64,000 nucleotides of DNA from Bacillus sp. SJS (lineage in GTDB: Bacteria; Bacillota; Bacilli; Bacillales; Bacillaceae): NCBI RefSeq assembly GCF_000732485.2, contig NZ_JAQV02000031.1, forward strand, positions 1-64,000, read 5' to 3'. The notes under the pieces were generated by a model that searched no databases, was not told the DNA's origin, and worked only from the letters and a program-made list of their open reading frames with translations. The position numbers and the translations under genes were made by a program. This document shows positions 50,787-60,029 of the stretch, one piece after another. Positions within the stretch are counted from its first letter, which is position 1; every line of letters begins with the position of its first letter.

Positions 50787-51587
50787 TTGGAGCCAATCCA
50801 GATAAAAAGAGAGATTATCCGGGTTTCAAATGGCAGATCAGAGTGCCTGGAGGATACAGTGGTTACCGAATTTCCAGTAACGGTGAAAGTGAATGGAAAA
50901 GAACTTGTGACAATGGTCTGCACTCCGGAATACGTGGAAGACATGGTTGCCGGTTTTTTGGCATCTGAGGGTGTAATTCGCAAGTATGATGACATTAAAG
51001 AGATTTGGATGCAGGAAAAAGAAGGGTATGTTCATGTGAAAACAGACCATATAAATCCCTATTATGAAAACTTTCAAAGTAAGCGCTATATTACTTCCTG
51101 CTGCGGGATGAGCAGACAGGGATTTGTCTTTGTCAACGACGCACTTACCGCCAAAAAAATGGACGGAGTCCGGGTAAAAGTAACCCCAGCAGATTGTTTC
51201 AGACTGATGGAAGACATGCAGAAATCTGCTCAAACATTCCAAAATACAGGCGGGGTGCATAATGCTGCATTATGTGATGTAAATGGAATGATTTTAAGCA
51301 GAATGGATATCGGGCGTCATAATGCCCTTGATAAAATATATGGTTATTGCTTGAAAAACAAAATATCGATTGAAGACAAGATCATTGTATTCAGCGGCCG
51401 CATCTCTTCAGAAATTCTGCTGAAGGTTGCAAAAATCGGCTGTGAGATGGTTCTCTCCAAATCAGCACCGACAGAGCTTGCGCTAAAGCTTGCTGATGAA
51501 CTGGGCATTACGGCAGCAGGCTTTATCCGAAATGAGTCAATGAATATCTATACGCACCCTGAACGGATCAAGCTGGATGAACAATGA
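50787..51587 (+). CDS. fdhD: Formate dehydrogenase accessory sulfurtransferase FdhD
   Basis: Transfers sulfur to the bis-MGD cofactor of formate dehydrogenase, which is essential for its activity. The 266-residue protein has the sulfur-relay cysteines in YITSCCGMS (Cys105/106), the signature [12 protein letters not shown] and [10 protein letters not shown], and [14 protein letters not shown] near the substrate site. The start is TTG at 50787 after CAAGGAGGG. It lies between the DUF2294 gene and moaA and serves fdhA on the opposite strand. Confidence 0.94.
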   Translation: MEPIQIKREIIRVSNGRSECLEDTVVTEFPVTVKVNGKELVTMVCTPEYVEDMVAGFLASEGVIRKYDDIKEIWMQEKEGYVHVKTDHINPYYENFQSKRYITSCCGMSRQGFVFVNDALTAKKMDGVRVKVTPADCFRLMEDMQKSAQTFQNTGGVHNAALCDVNGMILSRMDIGRHNALDKIYGYCLKNKISIEDKIIVFSGRISSEILLKVAKIGCEMVLSKSAPTELALKLADELGITAAGFIRNESMNIYTHPERIKLDEQ

Positions 51588-51609
51588 CTTGGAAGGAGAG
51601 GGAACAGCT

Positions 51610-52620
51610 ATGAAAAACAGTGTAACCGATACACTTCAGCGTCCGCTCCGGGATTTGCGCCTTTCTGTAACGGACCGCTGCAATTTTCGGTGCAGGTATT
51701 GCATGCCTGAAGAAATATTCGGTCCGGATTATTCGTTTTTATCCTCGGATCATATCTTATCCTTTGACGAAATGGAGCGGTTGACAAAGCTTTTCGCTTC
51801 GCTTGGAGTGGAGAAAGTCAGAATAACAGGCGGCGAACCGCTTTTAAGAAAAAATCTTCCCGGGCTGATCGAACGTCTTGCAGTCATTGACGGGATAAAG
51901 GACATCGCGATTACTACAAATGGATCTCTCTTGAAAAAGCAGGCTGGAGCATTAAAGCAAGCTGGTTTGCACCGGGTGACTGTAAGCCTTGATTCACTTG
52001 ATGAAGAAAGATTCAGCAGCTTAAACGGGAATAGAAGCAGTGTAAAAAGGGTACTGGAGGGTATTGAGGCTGCAGCAGATGCAGGCCTTCAAGTGAAAAT
52101 TAATATGGTTGTACAAAAAGGGAAGAACGACCAGGATATCATTCCCATGGCAAGATATTTTAAAGAAAAGCAGCACATTCTGCGGTTTATCGAATATATG
52201 GATGTGGGAAATACGAACGGCTGGAAAATGGACGAGGTTTACTCCAAGCAGGAGATTCTGAATAGAATCGGACAAGTCATGCCAATCGAGCCTCTTTCAC
52301 CGAATTATACAGGGGAAGTGGCAACTCGATACCGGTACTTGGACGATGGACAGGAAATCGGTGTGATCTCGTCGGTTACAGATTCATTTTGCTCTGCCTG
52401 TTCGAGAGCGAGAGTATCTGCTGAAGGGAAACTCTATACGTGTCTTTTTGCGGCGGACGGGTTTGATCTGCGAAATCAGCTGAGGTCAGAAAAAAGTGAC
52501 CAGGAGCTTCTCGATATCCTTTCCTCCATTTGGAATCACCGGAAAGACCGGTATTCGGATGAACGCAGGGAGGGAAAAACCTCCGGATCAAAAGTAGAAA
52601 TGTCCCATATTGGCGGCTGA
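51610..52620 (+). CDS. moaA: GTP 3',8-cyclase MoaA
   Basis: Radical-SAM enzyme for the first step of molybdenum cofactor synthesis, converting GTP to 3',8-cyclo-GTP. The 336-residue protein has the SAM [4Fe-4S] cysteines Cys24, Cys28 and Cys31 in [16 protein letters not shown], and the C-terminal GTP-binding cluster cysteines in [10 protein letters not shown]...LYTCL. It ends in the conserved C-terminal GG (SHIGG), needed for catalysis. The ATG at 51610 follows AAGGAGAGGG. Confidence 0.96.
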   Translation: MKNSVTDTLQRPLRDLRLSVTDRCNFRCRYCMPEEIFGPDYSFLSSDHILSFDEMERLTKLFASLGVEKVRITGGEPLLRKNLPGLIERLAVIDGIKDIAITTNGSLLKKQAGALKQAGLHRVTVSLDSLDEERFSSLNGNRSSVKRVLEGIEAAADAGLQVKINMVVQKGKNDQDIIPMARYFKEKQHILRFIEYMDVGNTNGWKMDEVYSKQEILNRIGQVMPIEPLSPNYTGEVATRYRYLDDGQEIGVISSVTDSFCSACSRARVSAEGKLYTCLFAADGFDLRNQLRSEKSDQELLDILSSIWNHRKDRYSDERREGKTSGSKVEMSHIGG

Positions 52621-52842
52621 CTGAATAATGCTGTATAGCTTTCTCATCATTTTTTTGATAGGATATGATTGTTTGAGCAATAATGGAAGATATGCAAGAC
52701 CTGCATATTTTTTATTATGGGAAAAATGATGAATGATTTTGCTGTATGGGATTGCAGCAGGATTTGGCAGCATTCTTAAAGCCCCTTCTTTGAACGGGCT
52801 ATATGAGTGCTGCCTTTTTATTTGAAGATGGGAGAGAGTAGA

Positions 52843-53646
52843 ATGGCATATCTTAAGCCGCAGCAGATTGCAGAAAAAACGATTGAAGCAGGGGTTAACA
52901 AAATCAGGCTGCCAATGCCTGTATTATGGATTCTTGGATTTCTCGGGGGAGCTTTTATCTCATTTGGGTTCCTGCTCGATATCCGTGTAATCGGAAATCT
53001 TCCGGCTGAATGGGGAAGCTTTGCGTCCTTGCTCGGAGGAGCTGTTTTCCCGGTAGGTTTGATGCTGATTGTCCTTGCCGGCGGGGAACTAATCACAGGG
53101 AACATCATGTCTGTATCCATGGCGTTTTACGCGAAAAAGGTTTCCTTGAAGGATCTTGGTTTGAATTGGATTTTGGTTATCCTCGCCAATTTTCTCGGCG
53201 CCTTATTTGTTGCCTACTTTTTTGGGCACGTTGTCGGATTAACAGAGGCTGGGCCCTTTTTGGACAAAACCGTAGCGATTGCCGGAGCGAAACTTGATGA
53301 GTCCTTTGGTCAAACCCTCGTTTCCGCCATTGGATGCAACTGGCTTGTATGTCTGGCTATCTGGCTGTCAACAGGAGCAGAGGACGTCGGGGGAAAAATT
53401 TTAGGAATCTGGTTTCCAATCATGGCCTTTGTTGCCATCGGCTTTCAGCACGTTGTCGCGAATATGTTCCTGATTCCGGCTGCTATATTCGCAGGACACT
53501 TTACTTGGATGGATTACTTCAGTAATTTTGTTCCTACTTTAATAGGAAATATAATAGGCGGTGCTGTATTTGTAGGAATGGCTTACTTTACGGCTTATTA
53601 CAAGCAAAAAATGGATTCATCGGTTCCATCAAGAAAGGCCTCATAA
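52843..53646 (+). CDS. Formate/nitrite transporter FocA/NirC family
   Basis: A 267-residue membrane channel with six transmembrane helices of the FNT family. AGGELITGNIMSVSMAFYA and NWLVCLAIWLSTGAEDVGGK are the two family signatures, and GFQHVVANMFLIPAAIF carries the central pore His. Given the fdhA, fdhD and Moco neighbours, formate is the likely substrate (as for B. subtilis YrhG). The ATG at 52843 follows GGGAGAGAG. A terminator follows at 53652-53692. Confidence 0.92.
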   Translation: MAYLKPQQIAEKTIEAGVNKIRLPMPVLWILGFLGGAFISFGFLLDIRVIGNLPAEWGSFASLLGGAVFPVGLMLIVLAGGELITGNIMSVSMAFYAKKVSLKDLGLNWILVILANFLGALFVAYFFGHVVGLTEAGPFLDKTVAIAGAKLDESFGQTLVSAIGCNWLVCLAIWLSTGAEDVGGKILGIWFPIMAFVAIGFQHVVANMFLIPAAIFAGHFTWMDYFSNFVPTLIGNIIGGAVFVGMAYFTAYYKQKMDSSVPSRKAS

Positions 53647-53651
53647 GAAAA

Positions 53652-53692
53652 AAAAACAGGACTGACTAGGAGACTAGTCGGTCCTCGTTTTC
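53652..53692 (+). terminator. Intrinsic terminator after the formate channel gene
   Basis: AGGACTGACTAG (53658-53669) pairs with CTAGTCGGTCCT (53674-53685) with one G-T pair, followed by a T-rich run. Confidence 0.82.
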
Positions 53693-53722
53693 AATTTAAA
53701 AAGCAAAAGGGGGGCATGGAAC

Positions 53723-54739
53723 ATGGACGATCGCTATTCAAGACAGCATTTGTTCGCACCTATAGGAAAACATGGTCAGGATCAGATCAGCAGCAAACAT
53801 GTGCTGATTGTTGGAACCGGAGCTCTCGGAAGCGCAGCGGCTGAAATGCTTGCCAGAGCAGGTATCGGGAAGCTTACATTGATTGATCGTGATTATGTAG
53901 AATGGAGTAATCTTCAGCGCCAGCAATTGTATGAAGAAAAGGATGCCAGAGAAAAAATGCCTAAGGCCCTTGCAGCAAAAAACAGGCTGGCCCGGATCAA
54001 CACTGATGTTCATGTAGAAGCATATGTAGAAGATGCTGCACCTGGAAATTTGGAACCGCTGCTTCATGACATTGATTTGATCATTGATGCAGCTGATAAC
54101 TTTGATATCCGTTTCGTGTTAAATGATTTATCCCATAAGTTCCGTATTCCATGGATCTATGGTTCCTGTGTTGGGAGTTATGGCGTGACCTGCACCATTC
54201 TTCCCGGAAAAACCCCATGTCTTAAATGTTTGCTGGAGCGGATGCCTCCATCAGGAGCAACGTGTGACACAGTCGGGATTATCAGCCCTGCAGTACAAAT
54301 CACGGCAGCCTATCAGACAGCAGAAGCCATGAAGATCCTGGTAGAAGATATGGATCACCTAAGAGAGACGTTTATTAGTTTTGATTTATGGAATAATCAG
54401 CATTTTTCCATTAAATTTGATAAAGTAAAGAAAGAGAATTGCCCGACCTGCGGATCAAATCCTTCATACCCGCATTTAAAATTTGAGAATCAGACCAAAT
54501 CAGAATTGCTTTGCGGAAGGAATACGGTTCAGATCCGTCCGCCAGAACCCATTTATCATAACCTCGATGAGCTTGAAAAACGGCTGAGTGTTCATGGAAA
54601 GATTGAACGGAATCCGTTCCTATTATCCTGCACGCTACAAGGGCACAGACTGGTGATATTCCAGGATGGCCGTGTCTTCATACATGGGACAAACAGTATA
54701 CAGGAAGCGAAAAAATTGTATTATCAAATCCTTGGTTAG
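53723..54739 (+). CDS. moeB: MoeB/ThiF-type adenylyltransferase
   Basis: An E1-like enzyme of 338 residues that adenylylates the C-terminal Gly of a sulfur carrier, here most likely MoaD. The ATP loop is GTGALGSAAAEMLARAG (residues 31-47), with NLQRQ and DAADNFDIRF in the active site. Zinc cysteines are CLKC and CPTC. The C-terminal ~90 residues contain a short extra segment without the rhodanese motif found in some homologues. Its place before moeA-mobB-moaE-moaD favours molybdopterin over thiamine synthesis. Confidence 0.88.
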   Translation: MDDRYSRQHLFAPIGKHGQDQISSKHVLIVGTGALGSAAAEMLARAGIGKLTLIDRDYVEWSNLQRQQLYEEKDAREKMPKALAAKNRLARINTDVHVEAYVEDAAPGNLEPLLHDIDLIIDAADNFDIRFVLNDLSHKFRIPWIYGSCVGSYGVTCTILPGKTPCLKCLLERMPPSGATCDTVGIISPAVQITAAYQTAEAMKILVEDMDHLRETFISFDLWNNQHFSIKFDKVKKENCPTCGSNPSYPHLKFENQTKSELLCGRNTVQIRPPEPIYHNLDELEKRLSVHGKIERNPFLLSCTLQGHRLVIFQDGRVFIHGTNSIQEAKKLYYQILG

Positions 54740-54750
54740 GAGGATCCGTG

Positions 54751-56034
54751 ATGATTGAAAAACGAACCCCGATTCCTGTAGGGGATGCAGTAAATAGAGT
54801 AATGAAGTTTGCGGGAACCGGAAAGATTGAATCGGTTCCGCTCCAACAGGCATACGGCCGGTTTCTGGCGGTGGATTTGATTGCAGACCATGATATTCCG
54901 GCCTTTGACCGCTCCCCCTACGATGGTTTTGCGATCAGATCAGAGGATACCCTAGGAAAAAAAAGGGTAATGCTTCAGGTTGCCGGCGAGATTGGTGCAG
55001 GTTCGCTGCATACAAAACCGGCAGAGCCTTTTGAAGCGGTCAGGATCATGACGGGAGCTGCCATACCGAAAGGATTCGATGCGGTTGTCATGCTTGAATT
55101 AGTCAAAGAACATACGATAGAGGGAAAGAAACTTATTGAACTGAACCGTGCCTATAATAAAGGTGACAATGTATCCTTCAAGGGTGAGGATACACAGGAA
55201 GGAACGGTTCTGGTCAAAAAAGGAACGGTAATTAATGCCGGGATATCAGCCTTGCTTGCTGCGTTTGGCTATCATCAAGTTCCTGTATCCGTAAAACCGG
55301 TAATTGGGGTTATTGCTACAGGAAGTGAGCTGCTGGAAGTGGAGGAAGCGCTTGAGCCCGGGAAAATCCGCAACAGCAATGCTTATATGATTCTTTCACA
55401 AATTGAAAGGGCTGGCGCAAAAGCTCTTTATTTTGGAAAGCTTAAAGATGATTTTGATTCCTGCTATAAAACCATCCAAAAAGCGATGGAGCAGGTGGAT
55501 TTACTGATCACCACAGGCGGAGTGTCAGTAGGGGATTATGATTACCTTCCAGCCATTTATGAAAAACTTAATGCCGCTGTCCTTTTTAACAAGGTCGCCA
55601 TGAGGCCGGGCAGTGTAACAACGGTAGCGGAGGTCAACGGGAAGCTTCTATTTGGTCTGTCCGGTAATCCGTCAGCCTGCTATGTTGGATTCGAGCTTTT
55701 TGTCCGTCCGGTCATCAGAAAAGCGCAGGGAAATAAGCAGCCCCACCTTAAGAAAGTAAAAGCGGTTTTAGGAGCCGATTTCAAAAAAGCGAATCCTTTC
55801 ATGCGCTTTGTACGCGCGTACATAGGCTATGAAGAGGATGGACGAATTTCCGTCACACCATCCGGATTCAACAAATCCAGCGCGGTTTCCTCTCTGGCTG
55901 ATGCAGATGCGTTTATTTTACTTCCGGGGGGAACGAGAGGCTATGAAAAGGGCATGCTCGTGGATGCTCTTTTATTAAATGATGTGTCGGGGAGTGAATG
56001 GCCATGGGAAAACATTGTGCCATCCTACAGATAA
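54751..56034 (+). CDS. moeA: Molybdopterin molybdotransferase MoeA
   Basis: Inserts molybdate into adenylylated molybdopterin. The 427-residue protein has the N-terminal domain start VNRVMKFAG, DRSPYDGFAIRSED, the loop RIMTGAAIPKGFDAVVM, and the MoCF-binding domain GVIATGSELLEV...LITTGGVSVGDYD, with FGLSGNPSACYVG near the end. The ATG at 54751 follows TAGGAGGATC; an immediately preceding GTG is in frame. mobB overlaps its 3' end by 31 bases, showing tight coupling. Confidence 0.95.
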   Translation: MIEKRTPIPVGDAVNRVMKFAGTGKIESVPLQQAYGRFLAVDLIADHDIPAFDRSPYDGFAIRSEDTLGKKRVMLQVAGEIGAGSLHTKPAEPFEAVRIMTGAAIPKGFDAVVMLELVKEHTIEGKKLIELNRAYNKGDNVSFKGEDTQEGTVLVKKGTVINAGISALLAAFGYHQVPVSVKPVIGVIATGSELLEVEEALEPGKIRNSNAYMILSQIERAGAKALYFGKLKDDFDSCYKTIQKAMEQVDLLITTGGVSVGDYDYLPAIYEKLNAAVLFNKVAMRPGSVTTVAEVNGKLLFGLSGNPSACYVGFELFVRPVIRKAQGNKQPHLKKVKAVLGADFKKANPFMRFVRAYIGYEEDGRISVTPSGFNKSSAVSSLADADAFILLPGGTRGYEKGMLVDALLLNDVSGSEWPWENIVPSYR

Positions 56035-56534
56035 CAGGCTATCAGAACAGCGGGAAAACGACACTAATGAAAAAGCTGATAGCCCGGGCAGCAGACCAGG
56101 GGCTGGCAGCCGGTTCACTCAAGCATCATGGACACGGCGGAACCCCGGATCTTCCTCTAAAAGACAGCACCGGGCATTTTAAAGCTGGTGCCATTGTAGC
56201 AGGTGCCGAGGGTGAAGGAACTCTTCAGCTATCTGTAAGACTAGAAAATCATAGACTAGATCGATTGATTGAGCTTTATTCTTTTTTTGATCTGGATGTA
56301 TTATTCATTGAAGGCTATAAGAAAGACCCGTTTCCAAAGGTTCTGTTAATAAGCAAAGAGGAGGATTTCCCTCTTTTTCATGAACTCCAGGGCATTATGT
56401 GTGTCATTTCAAACCGCTCTATACAAAAAGAGCATTTTCCCGGTGTAAAGCATTTTTTCATAGATGAAGAAGATTTGTATCTTGATTTTTTAATGAAAGA
56501 AGTGGCAAAACAAAATGGAAGAGACGTTATTTAG
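56004..56534 (+). CDS. mobB: Molybdopterin-guanine dinucleotide synthesis protein MobB
   Basis: A 176-residue GTP-binding adapter that assists MobA in MGD formation. The Walker A motif is GYQNSGKTT (residues 12-20); LKHHGHGG is the second conserved block and LFIEGYKK the Walker B-like region. It overlaps moeA by 31 bases and moaE by 20 bases. The ATG at 56004 has GGGGAG at suitable spacing; an ATG at 55998 is in frame. Confidence 0.93.
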   Translation: MGKHCAILQITGYQNSGKTTLMKKLIARAADQGLAAGSLKHHGHGGTPDLPLKDSTGHFKAGAIVAGAEGEGTLQLSVRLENHRLDRLIELYSFFDLDVLFIEGYKKDPFPKVLLISKEEDFPLFHELQGIMCVISNRSIQKEHFPGVKHFFIDEEDLYLDFLMKEVAKQNGRDVI

Positions 56535-56988
56535 CTTAACGGAAGAACAGATTAAAACAGAGGAATTGATTCAAAAGGTCTCGAGAAGAGAAGCAGGAGC
56601 CATCACAACTTTTATTGGAACGGTCCGAGAGCTAACCAATGGGAAAAGAACACTTCATCTGGAGTATCAGGCATACGAACCGATGGCTGTCAAAATGCTT
56701 TCGCAGATTGGCGAGGAAGTCATTCAAAAATGGCCGGATGCCAAAATTGCGATTACTCACCGGATCGGGCGCCTTGAAATCTCAGATATTGCGGTGGTTA
56801 TTACTGTATCCTCCCCGCACAGAAAAACAGCATACACAGCAAATGAATATGCCATTGAGCGGATTAAACAGATTGTGCCGATTTGGAAGAAAGAATTCTG
56901 GGAAGACGGGACGATGTGGGTCGGGGACCAGCTTGAAAAACAGGCATATTCAGAGGGAAAGCCGCCGGAGGGAGGAAACGCGCTATGA
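56515..56988 (+). CDS. moaE: Molybdopterin synthase large subunit MoaE
   Basis: The catalytic subunit of molybdopterin synthase, which adds dithiolene sulfur to cyclic pyranopterin using MoaD thiocarboxylate. The 157-residue protein has AGAITTFIGTVRELTNGK, AYEPMAVKM, ITHRIGRLEISDIAV and the active-site Lys in the C-terminal region VPIWKKEFWEDGTMWV. It overlaps mobB by 20 bases and moaD by 4 bases. Confidence 0.95.
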   Translation: MEETLFSLTEEQIKTEELIQKVSRREAGAITTFIGTVRELTNGKRTLHLEYQAYEPMAVKMLSQIGEEVIQKWPDAKIAITHRIGRLEISDIAVVITVSSPHRKTAYTANEYAIERIKQIVPIWKKEFWEDGTMWVGDQLEKQAYSEGKPPEGGNAL

Positions 56989-57218
56989 TTAAGGTTTTAC
57001 TGTTTGCAGCAAATAGAGAAAGCATAGGCAAGGAACAGGTTGAAGTGGAAAAATCGAATATTTCGGTAAGTGATTTAAAGAAAGTACTGGAATCCGAGTA
57101 TCCAGGATCCTCATTTCAGCATGCCATGGCAGCAATCAATGAAAGTTTTGTTCCAGATGATGAGATTGTGAAAGCAGGGGACACAGTCGCTTTTATTCCG
57201 CCAGTTAGCGGTGGCTGA
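56985..57218 (+). CDS. moaD: Molybdopterin synthase sulfur carrier subunit MoaD
   Basis: A 77-residue ubiquitin-like sulfur carrier that ends in the required double glycine, PPVSGG. The Gly is adenylylated (by the MoeB-type enzyme at 53723) and thiocarboxylated before MoaE uses it. VAFIPPVSGG is the family C-terminal signature. The start overlaps moaE by four bases, and a modA gene follows 32 bases later. Confidence 0.94.
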   Translation: MIKVLLFAANRESIGKEQVEVEKSNISVSDLKKVLESEYPGSSFQHAMAAINESFVPDDEIVKAGDTVAFIPPVSGG

Positions 57219-57250
57219 CAACTTTAGATAAAAGACAAGGGTGAATACAT

Positions 57251-58021
57251 ATGAAAACATTCATGCTGATGGCATCAATGGCGGCCATAATTGCGTTGAG
57301 CGGATGCTCTTCTTCTGCTGAAAAAGGCAAAACTGAATTGACGGTTTCCGCAGCAGCCAGTTTAAAGGATGTCCTGACCGAGCTTCAAAAGGATTTCAAT
57401 AAGAAGCATCCAAGCATTCAGGTTTCCTTTAATTATGGCGGGTCGGGAGCGCTCCAGCAGCAGATTTCTCAGGGTGCCCCTGCCGACTTGTTTTTTTCAG
57501 CTGCTGAAGATAAGTTCGATGTGCTGCAAGAGGAAGGGAAAATCGATAAACAGCATGCAACCGACTTAGTTGGAAACGAAATTGTCCTCATCACGAGCAA
57601 GGATTCTAAAATCGGTGCATTCCAAAATCTGGATCAGTTAAAAGGAACTTTTGCTATGGGAACACCGGAATCTGTACCTGCCGGACACTATGCGAAAGAA
57701 ACCTTATCAAATCTCGATCTATGGGACAGCCTCAAAGAAAAAGTTGTTTACGGTAAAGATGTGAGACAAGTCTTAAATTATGTTGAAACAGGAAATGCGG
57801 AGGCGGGGATCGTTTATAAAACGGATGCTTCTGCATCTAAAAATGTGAAGGTCGCAGCCGTTCCTCCTGAGGGATCCCATTCTGCCATCATTTATCCGCT
57901 TGGAATTTTGAAAGAAACCCGCCATCCAGAAGAAGCGGAGAAGCTTTATACGTATCTGACAAGCAAGCAAGCAATGAAAACCTTTCAAAAATATGGATTT
58001 TTGAAGGCTGAGCAAACGTAA
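57251..58021 (+). CDS. modA: Molybdate ABC transporter substrate-binding lipoprotein ModA
   Basis: A 256-residue periplasmic-type binding lipoprotein; the signal ends in LSGC with Cys19. The mature part shows the ModA pattern: LTVSAAASLKDVLTEL, FNYGGSGALQQQISQGAPADLFFSA and YGKDVRQVLNYVETGNAEAGI, with Ser residues in the anion-binding loops. It delivers molybdate (or tungstate) to ModB. The stop and the modB ATG share a base (TAATG), so translation is coupled. Confidence 0.94.
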   Translation: MKTFMLMASMAAIIALSGCSSSAEKGKTELTVSAAASLKDVLTELQKDFNKKHPSIQVSFNYGGSGALQQQISQGAPADLFFSAAEDKFDVLQEEGKIDKQHATDLVGNEIVLITSKDSKIGAFQNLDQLKGTFAMGTPESVPAGHYAKETLSNLDLWDSLKEKVVYGKDVRQVLNYVETGNAEAGIVYKTDASASKNVKVAAVPPEGSHSAIIYPLGILKETRHPEEAEKLYTYLTSKQAMKTFQKYGFLKAEQT

Positions 58022-58686
58022 TGGACAGTTCTTTTTGGGAACCAATCCGCCTTTCTATTGAGATCGCCCTTATCTCAACTTTATTCGTTGGTTTTACAGG
58101 AATACTTGCCGCCGTCATAATGGCAAGGAAATTCTTTCGTGGAAAGGTCATCATCGAAACCCTCCTATTGCTTCCGCTCGTTCTTCCGCCATCTGTAGTT
58201 GGCTTTCTGCTGATTGTTATTTTTGGCAGCAGAAGCCCGGTTGGACAAGCAATTATTTCCTTATTCGGTTCTCCTATTATGTTTACTTGGTGGGCAGGAG
58301 TGATTGCTTCCGCAGTTGTGGCATTTCCTCTCATGTACCAGTCTGCTAAAACAGGACTGGAATCAATTGATCCGGATATTGAGGACGCGGCGAAAGTGGA
58401 TGGTGCCAGCCAAGGCAGGGTGCTTTTGCATATCTCCCTTCCTTTGGCAGCAGGCTCGATTGTAACTGGCTTATTACTAAGCTTTGCGAGAGCTCTGGGT
58501 GAATTTGGAGCAACCTTAATGTTTGCAGGTAATATTCCGGGAAAGACACAAACCGTTCCGACTGCTATCTATATGGCAATTGACTCAGGAGATATGGAGC
58601 TCGCCTGGATGTGGGTGCTCTCTATTATTGGAATCTCTTTTTTCATGCTGACAGCTGTATCCATTACCAGAAGCAGAATCCGCTAA
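58021..58686 (+). CDS. modB: Molybdate ABC transporter permease ModB
   Basis: A 221-residue permease with five to six transmembrane helices. LPLVLPPSVVGFLL and the EAA-type loop EDAAKVDGASQGRVLLHISLPLA identify the molybdate permease family. No modC ATPase gene follows; a 17-codon ORF with a strong ribosome binding site is all that remains at 58711. B. subtilis ModAB likewise lacks an adjacent ATPase, so a shared ATPase elsewhere is plausible. Confidence 0.93.
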   Translation: MDSSFWEPIRLSIEIALISTLFVGFTGILAAVIMARKFFRGKVIIETLLLLPLVLPPSVVGFLLIVIFGSRSPVGQAIISLFGSPIMFTWWAGVIASAVVAFPLMYQSAKTGLESIDPDIEDAAKVDGASQGRVLLHISLPLAAGSIVTGLLLSFARALGEFGATLMFAGNIPGKTQTVPTAIYMAIDSGDMELAWMWVLSIIGISFFMLTAVSITRSRIR

Positions 58687-58710
58687 TTGGCTGATTTCAG
58701 GAGGGTGCTC

Positions 58711-58764
58711 TTGGCATACCGGTCTGCTGTGCTACGGGTAAGAGCCTTAAACACGTGTTGGTAA
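58711..58764 (+). CDS. Possible 17-codon ORF after modB
   Basis: A TTG codon eight bases after AGGAGGG opens a frame of 17 codons (start MAYRSAVLRVRALNTCW) before a TAA. The ribosome binding site is much stronger than expected by chance, but the peptide is not recognisable. It may be a short peptide or the relic of a lost third gene (such as modC). Confidence 0.25.
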   Translation: MAYRSAVLRVRALNTCW

Positions 58765-58789
58765 GTTCTAATTGGAATTGGAGCCAACA

Positions 58790-58829
58790 AAAAAAGAGCA
58801 CCTTTTCTTTAAGAAAAAATGCTCTCTGA
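58790..58829 (-). terminator. Terminator of the fasciclin-domain gene
   Basis: On the minus strand AGAGCA and TGCTCT, plus TTTTCTT/AAGAAAA inside, form a long stem followed by TTTTTTTG. Confidence 0.8.
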
Positions 58830-58862
58830 TCGTACTCATTTTCATATATAGTTCTTCTGGCT

Positions 58863-59357
58863 TTAAGGCACCAGTACTGTATCGATTACGTGAATAACCC
58901 CATTAGATGCCTCTACATCCGGATTTACAACAGTGGCATTATTCACCTTTACAGGATCAAGCGATATCGTTACGTCTTTGCCTGCAAGGGTTTTTACCTT
59001 CATTCCGTTTTTGAGGTCACTCGACAATACTTTTCCTTGAACGACATGATAAAGCAGAATATCTTTTAAGTCTTTTCTGTTTAATAGTTCTTCTGCAGTA
59101 ATGTTCAAATCCTTCAGCAGCTTTTCAAACGCCTGATCTGTTGGAGCAAATACAGTATACGGACCAGTACCTTTAAGCGTTTCAACTAATCCTGCTTTTT
59201 CAAGGGCGGCAGCAAGTATTTTAAATTCTCCTGCTTCTGCTGCCGTATCAACAATATCCTTATTCCCTTTTGTATTCTCTAGCGCTAAAATGCCGGGCGA
59301 GCATGAAAGGACCATTATAAAAATCAGAAAAAACCCAATAATTATCTTCTTTTTCAT
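58863..59357 (-). CDS. Secreted fasciclin (FAS1) domain protein
   Basis: A 164-residue exported protein. A signal peptide (residues 1-25, IIIGFFLIFIMVLSC) is followed by one complete FAS1 domain with both conserved boxes: the H1-like TVFAPTDQAFEKL and the H2-like NGVIHVIDTVLVP. FAS1 domains mediate adhesion to surfaces or matrix. A single-domain secreted form is common in bacteria. The ATG at 59357 follows AAAGGAGG. It has its own terminator. Confidence 0.9.
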   Translation of the reverse strand: MKKKIIIGFFLIFIMVLSCSPGILALENTKGNKDIVDTAAEAGEFKILAAALEKAGLVETLKGTGPYTVFAPTDQAFEKLLKDLNITAEELLNRKDLKDILLYHVVQGKVLSSDLKNGMKVKTLAGKDVTISLDPVKVNNATVVNPDVEASNGVIHVIDTVLVP

Positions 59358-59625
59358 TTGAAATCCTCCTTTTATCATCAACTTTAGCTTGTAGAGAACT
59401 TACCCTCGACCTATCGAATTGTAAGCACCAAAAGTATTATTTATCATTTCGTTATTTTTATTCCAATTGATTAAAAGGATTTTTGACATGCTTTTTTTCG
59501 TGCAATCTTTTCTAATCGGATTCAAGTACGCTTGCTGGTAAGGGAGTGGATAAGTAGCGGATGTTATGAGATAATACAAAAGTTAAAGAAACAAACTATT
59601 CAACAGAAGCAGGAAGTGAATTACG

Positions 59626-60000
59626 ATGATAAAAATCAGTATGCCATCACCAGACTTGGTGTTAAGAAAAAATGATCAAAAAGGAAATCCCGGAGAAATA
59701 GACATTATCAGCAAATACGGGTTTACCGACTACCTGAAAATCCCAAGGGACAAAGGCGGAGTTTTCATGTTTTACAACCTAAATGATGAATTGCTATTTG
59801 TCGGTAAAGCAAGAAAGCTAAGACTGCGCATCAAAAAACATTTTGAAGACAACGTTTCAGCTGTTAAGGATCACCGTGACGAGATTGCTGAAATTGCCAT
59901 CTGCTATGTAGAGGATCCGGTTGAGCGCGAGATCTATGAGACGTATGCCATCAACAAGGAAAAGGCAAAATACAACGTAGATAAGGTTTTCTTTAATTAA
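59626..60000 (+). CDS. Standalone GIY-YIG nuclease-like domain protein
   Basis: A 124-residue protein whose residues 42-110 form a GIY-YIG-like domain as in the N-terminus of UvrC: GGVFMFYNLNDELLFVGKA with RLRIKKHF and EREIYETYAINK containing the catalytic-type Glu. The first motif has F/M in place of the usual GIY tyrosine, so activity is not assured. The expected activity is single-strand DNA nicking or a non-catalytic DNA role. The ATG follows CAGGAAGTG. A DUF1292 gene follows 29 bases later. Confidence 0.75.
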   Translation: MIKISMPSPDLVLRKNDQKGNPGEIDIISKYGFTDYLKIPRDKGGVFMFYNLNDELLFVGKARKLRLRIKKHFEDNVSAVKDHRDEIAEIAICYVEDPVEREIYETYAINKEKAKYNVDKVFFN

Positions 60001-60029
60001 AATCGCAGCCATTTTTAGGAGGAAAGCCC

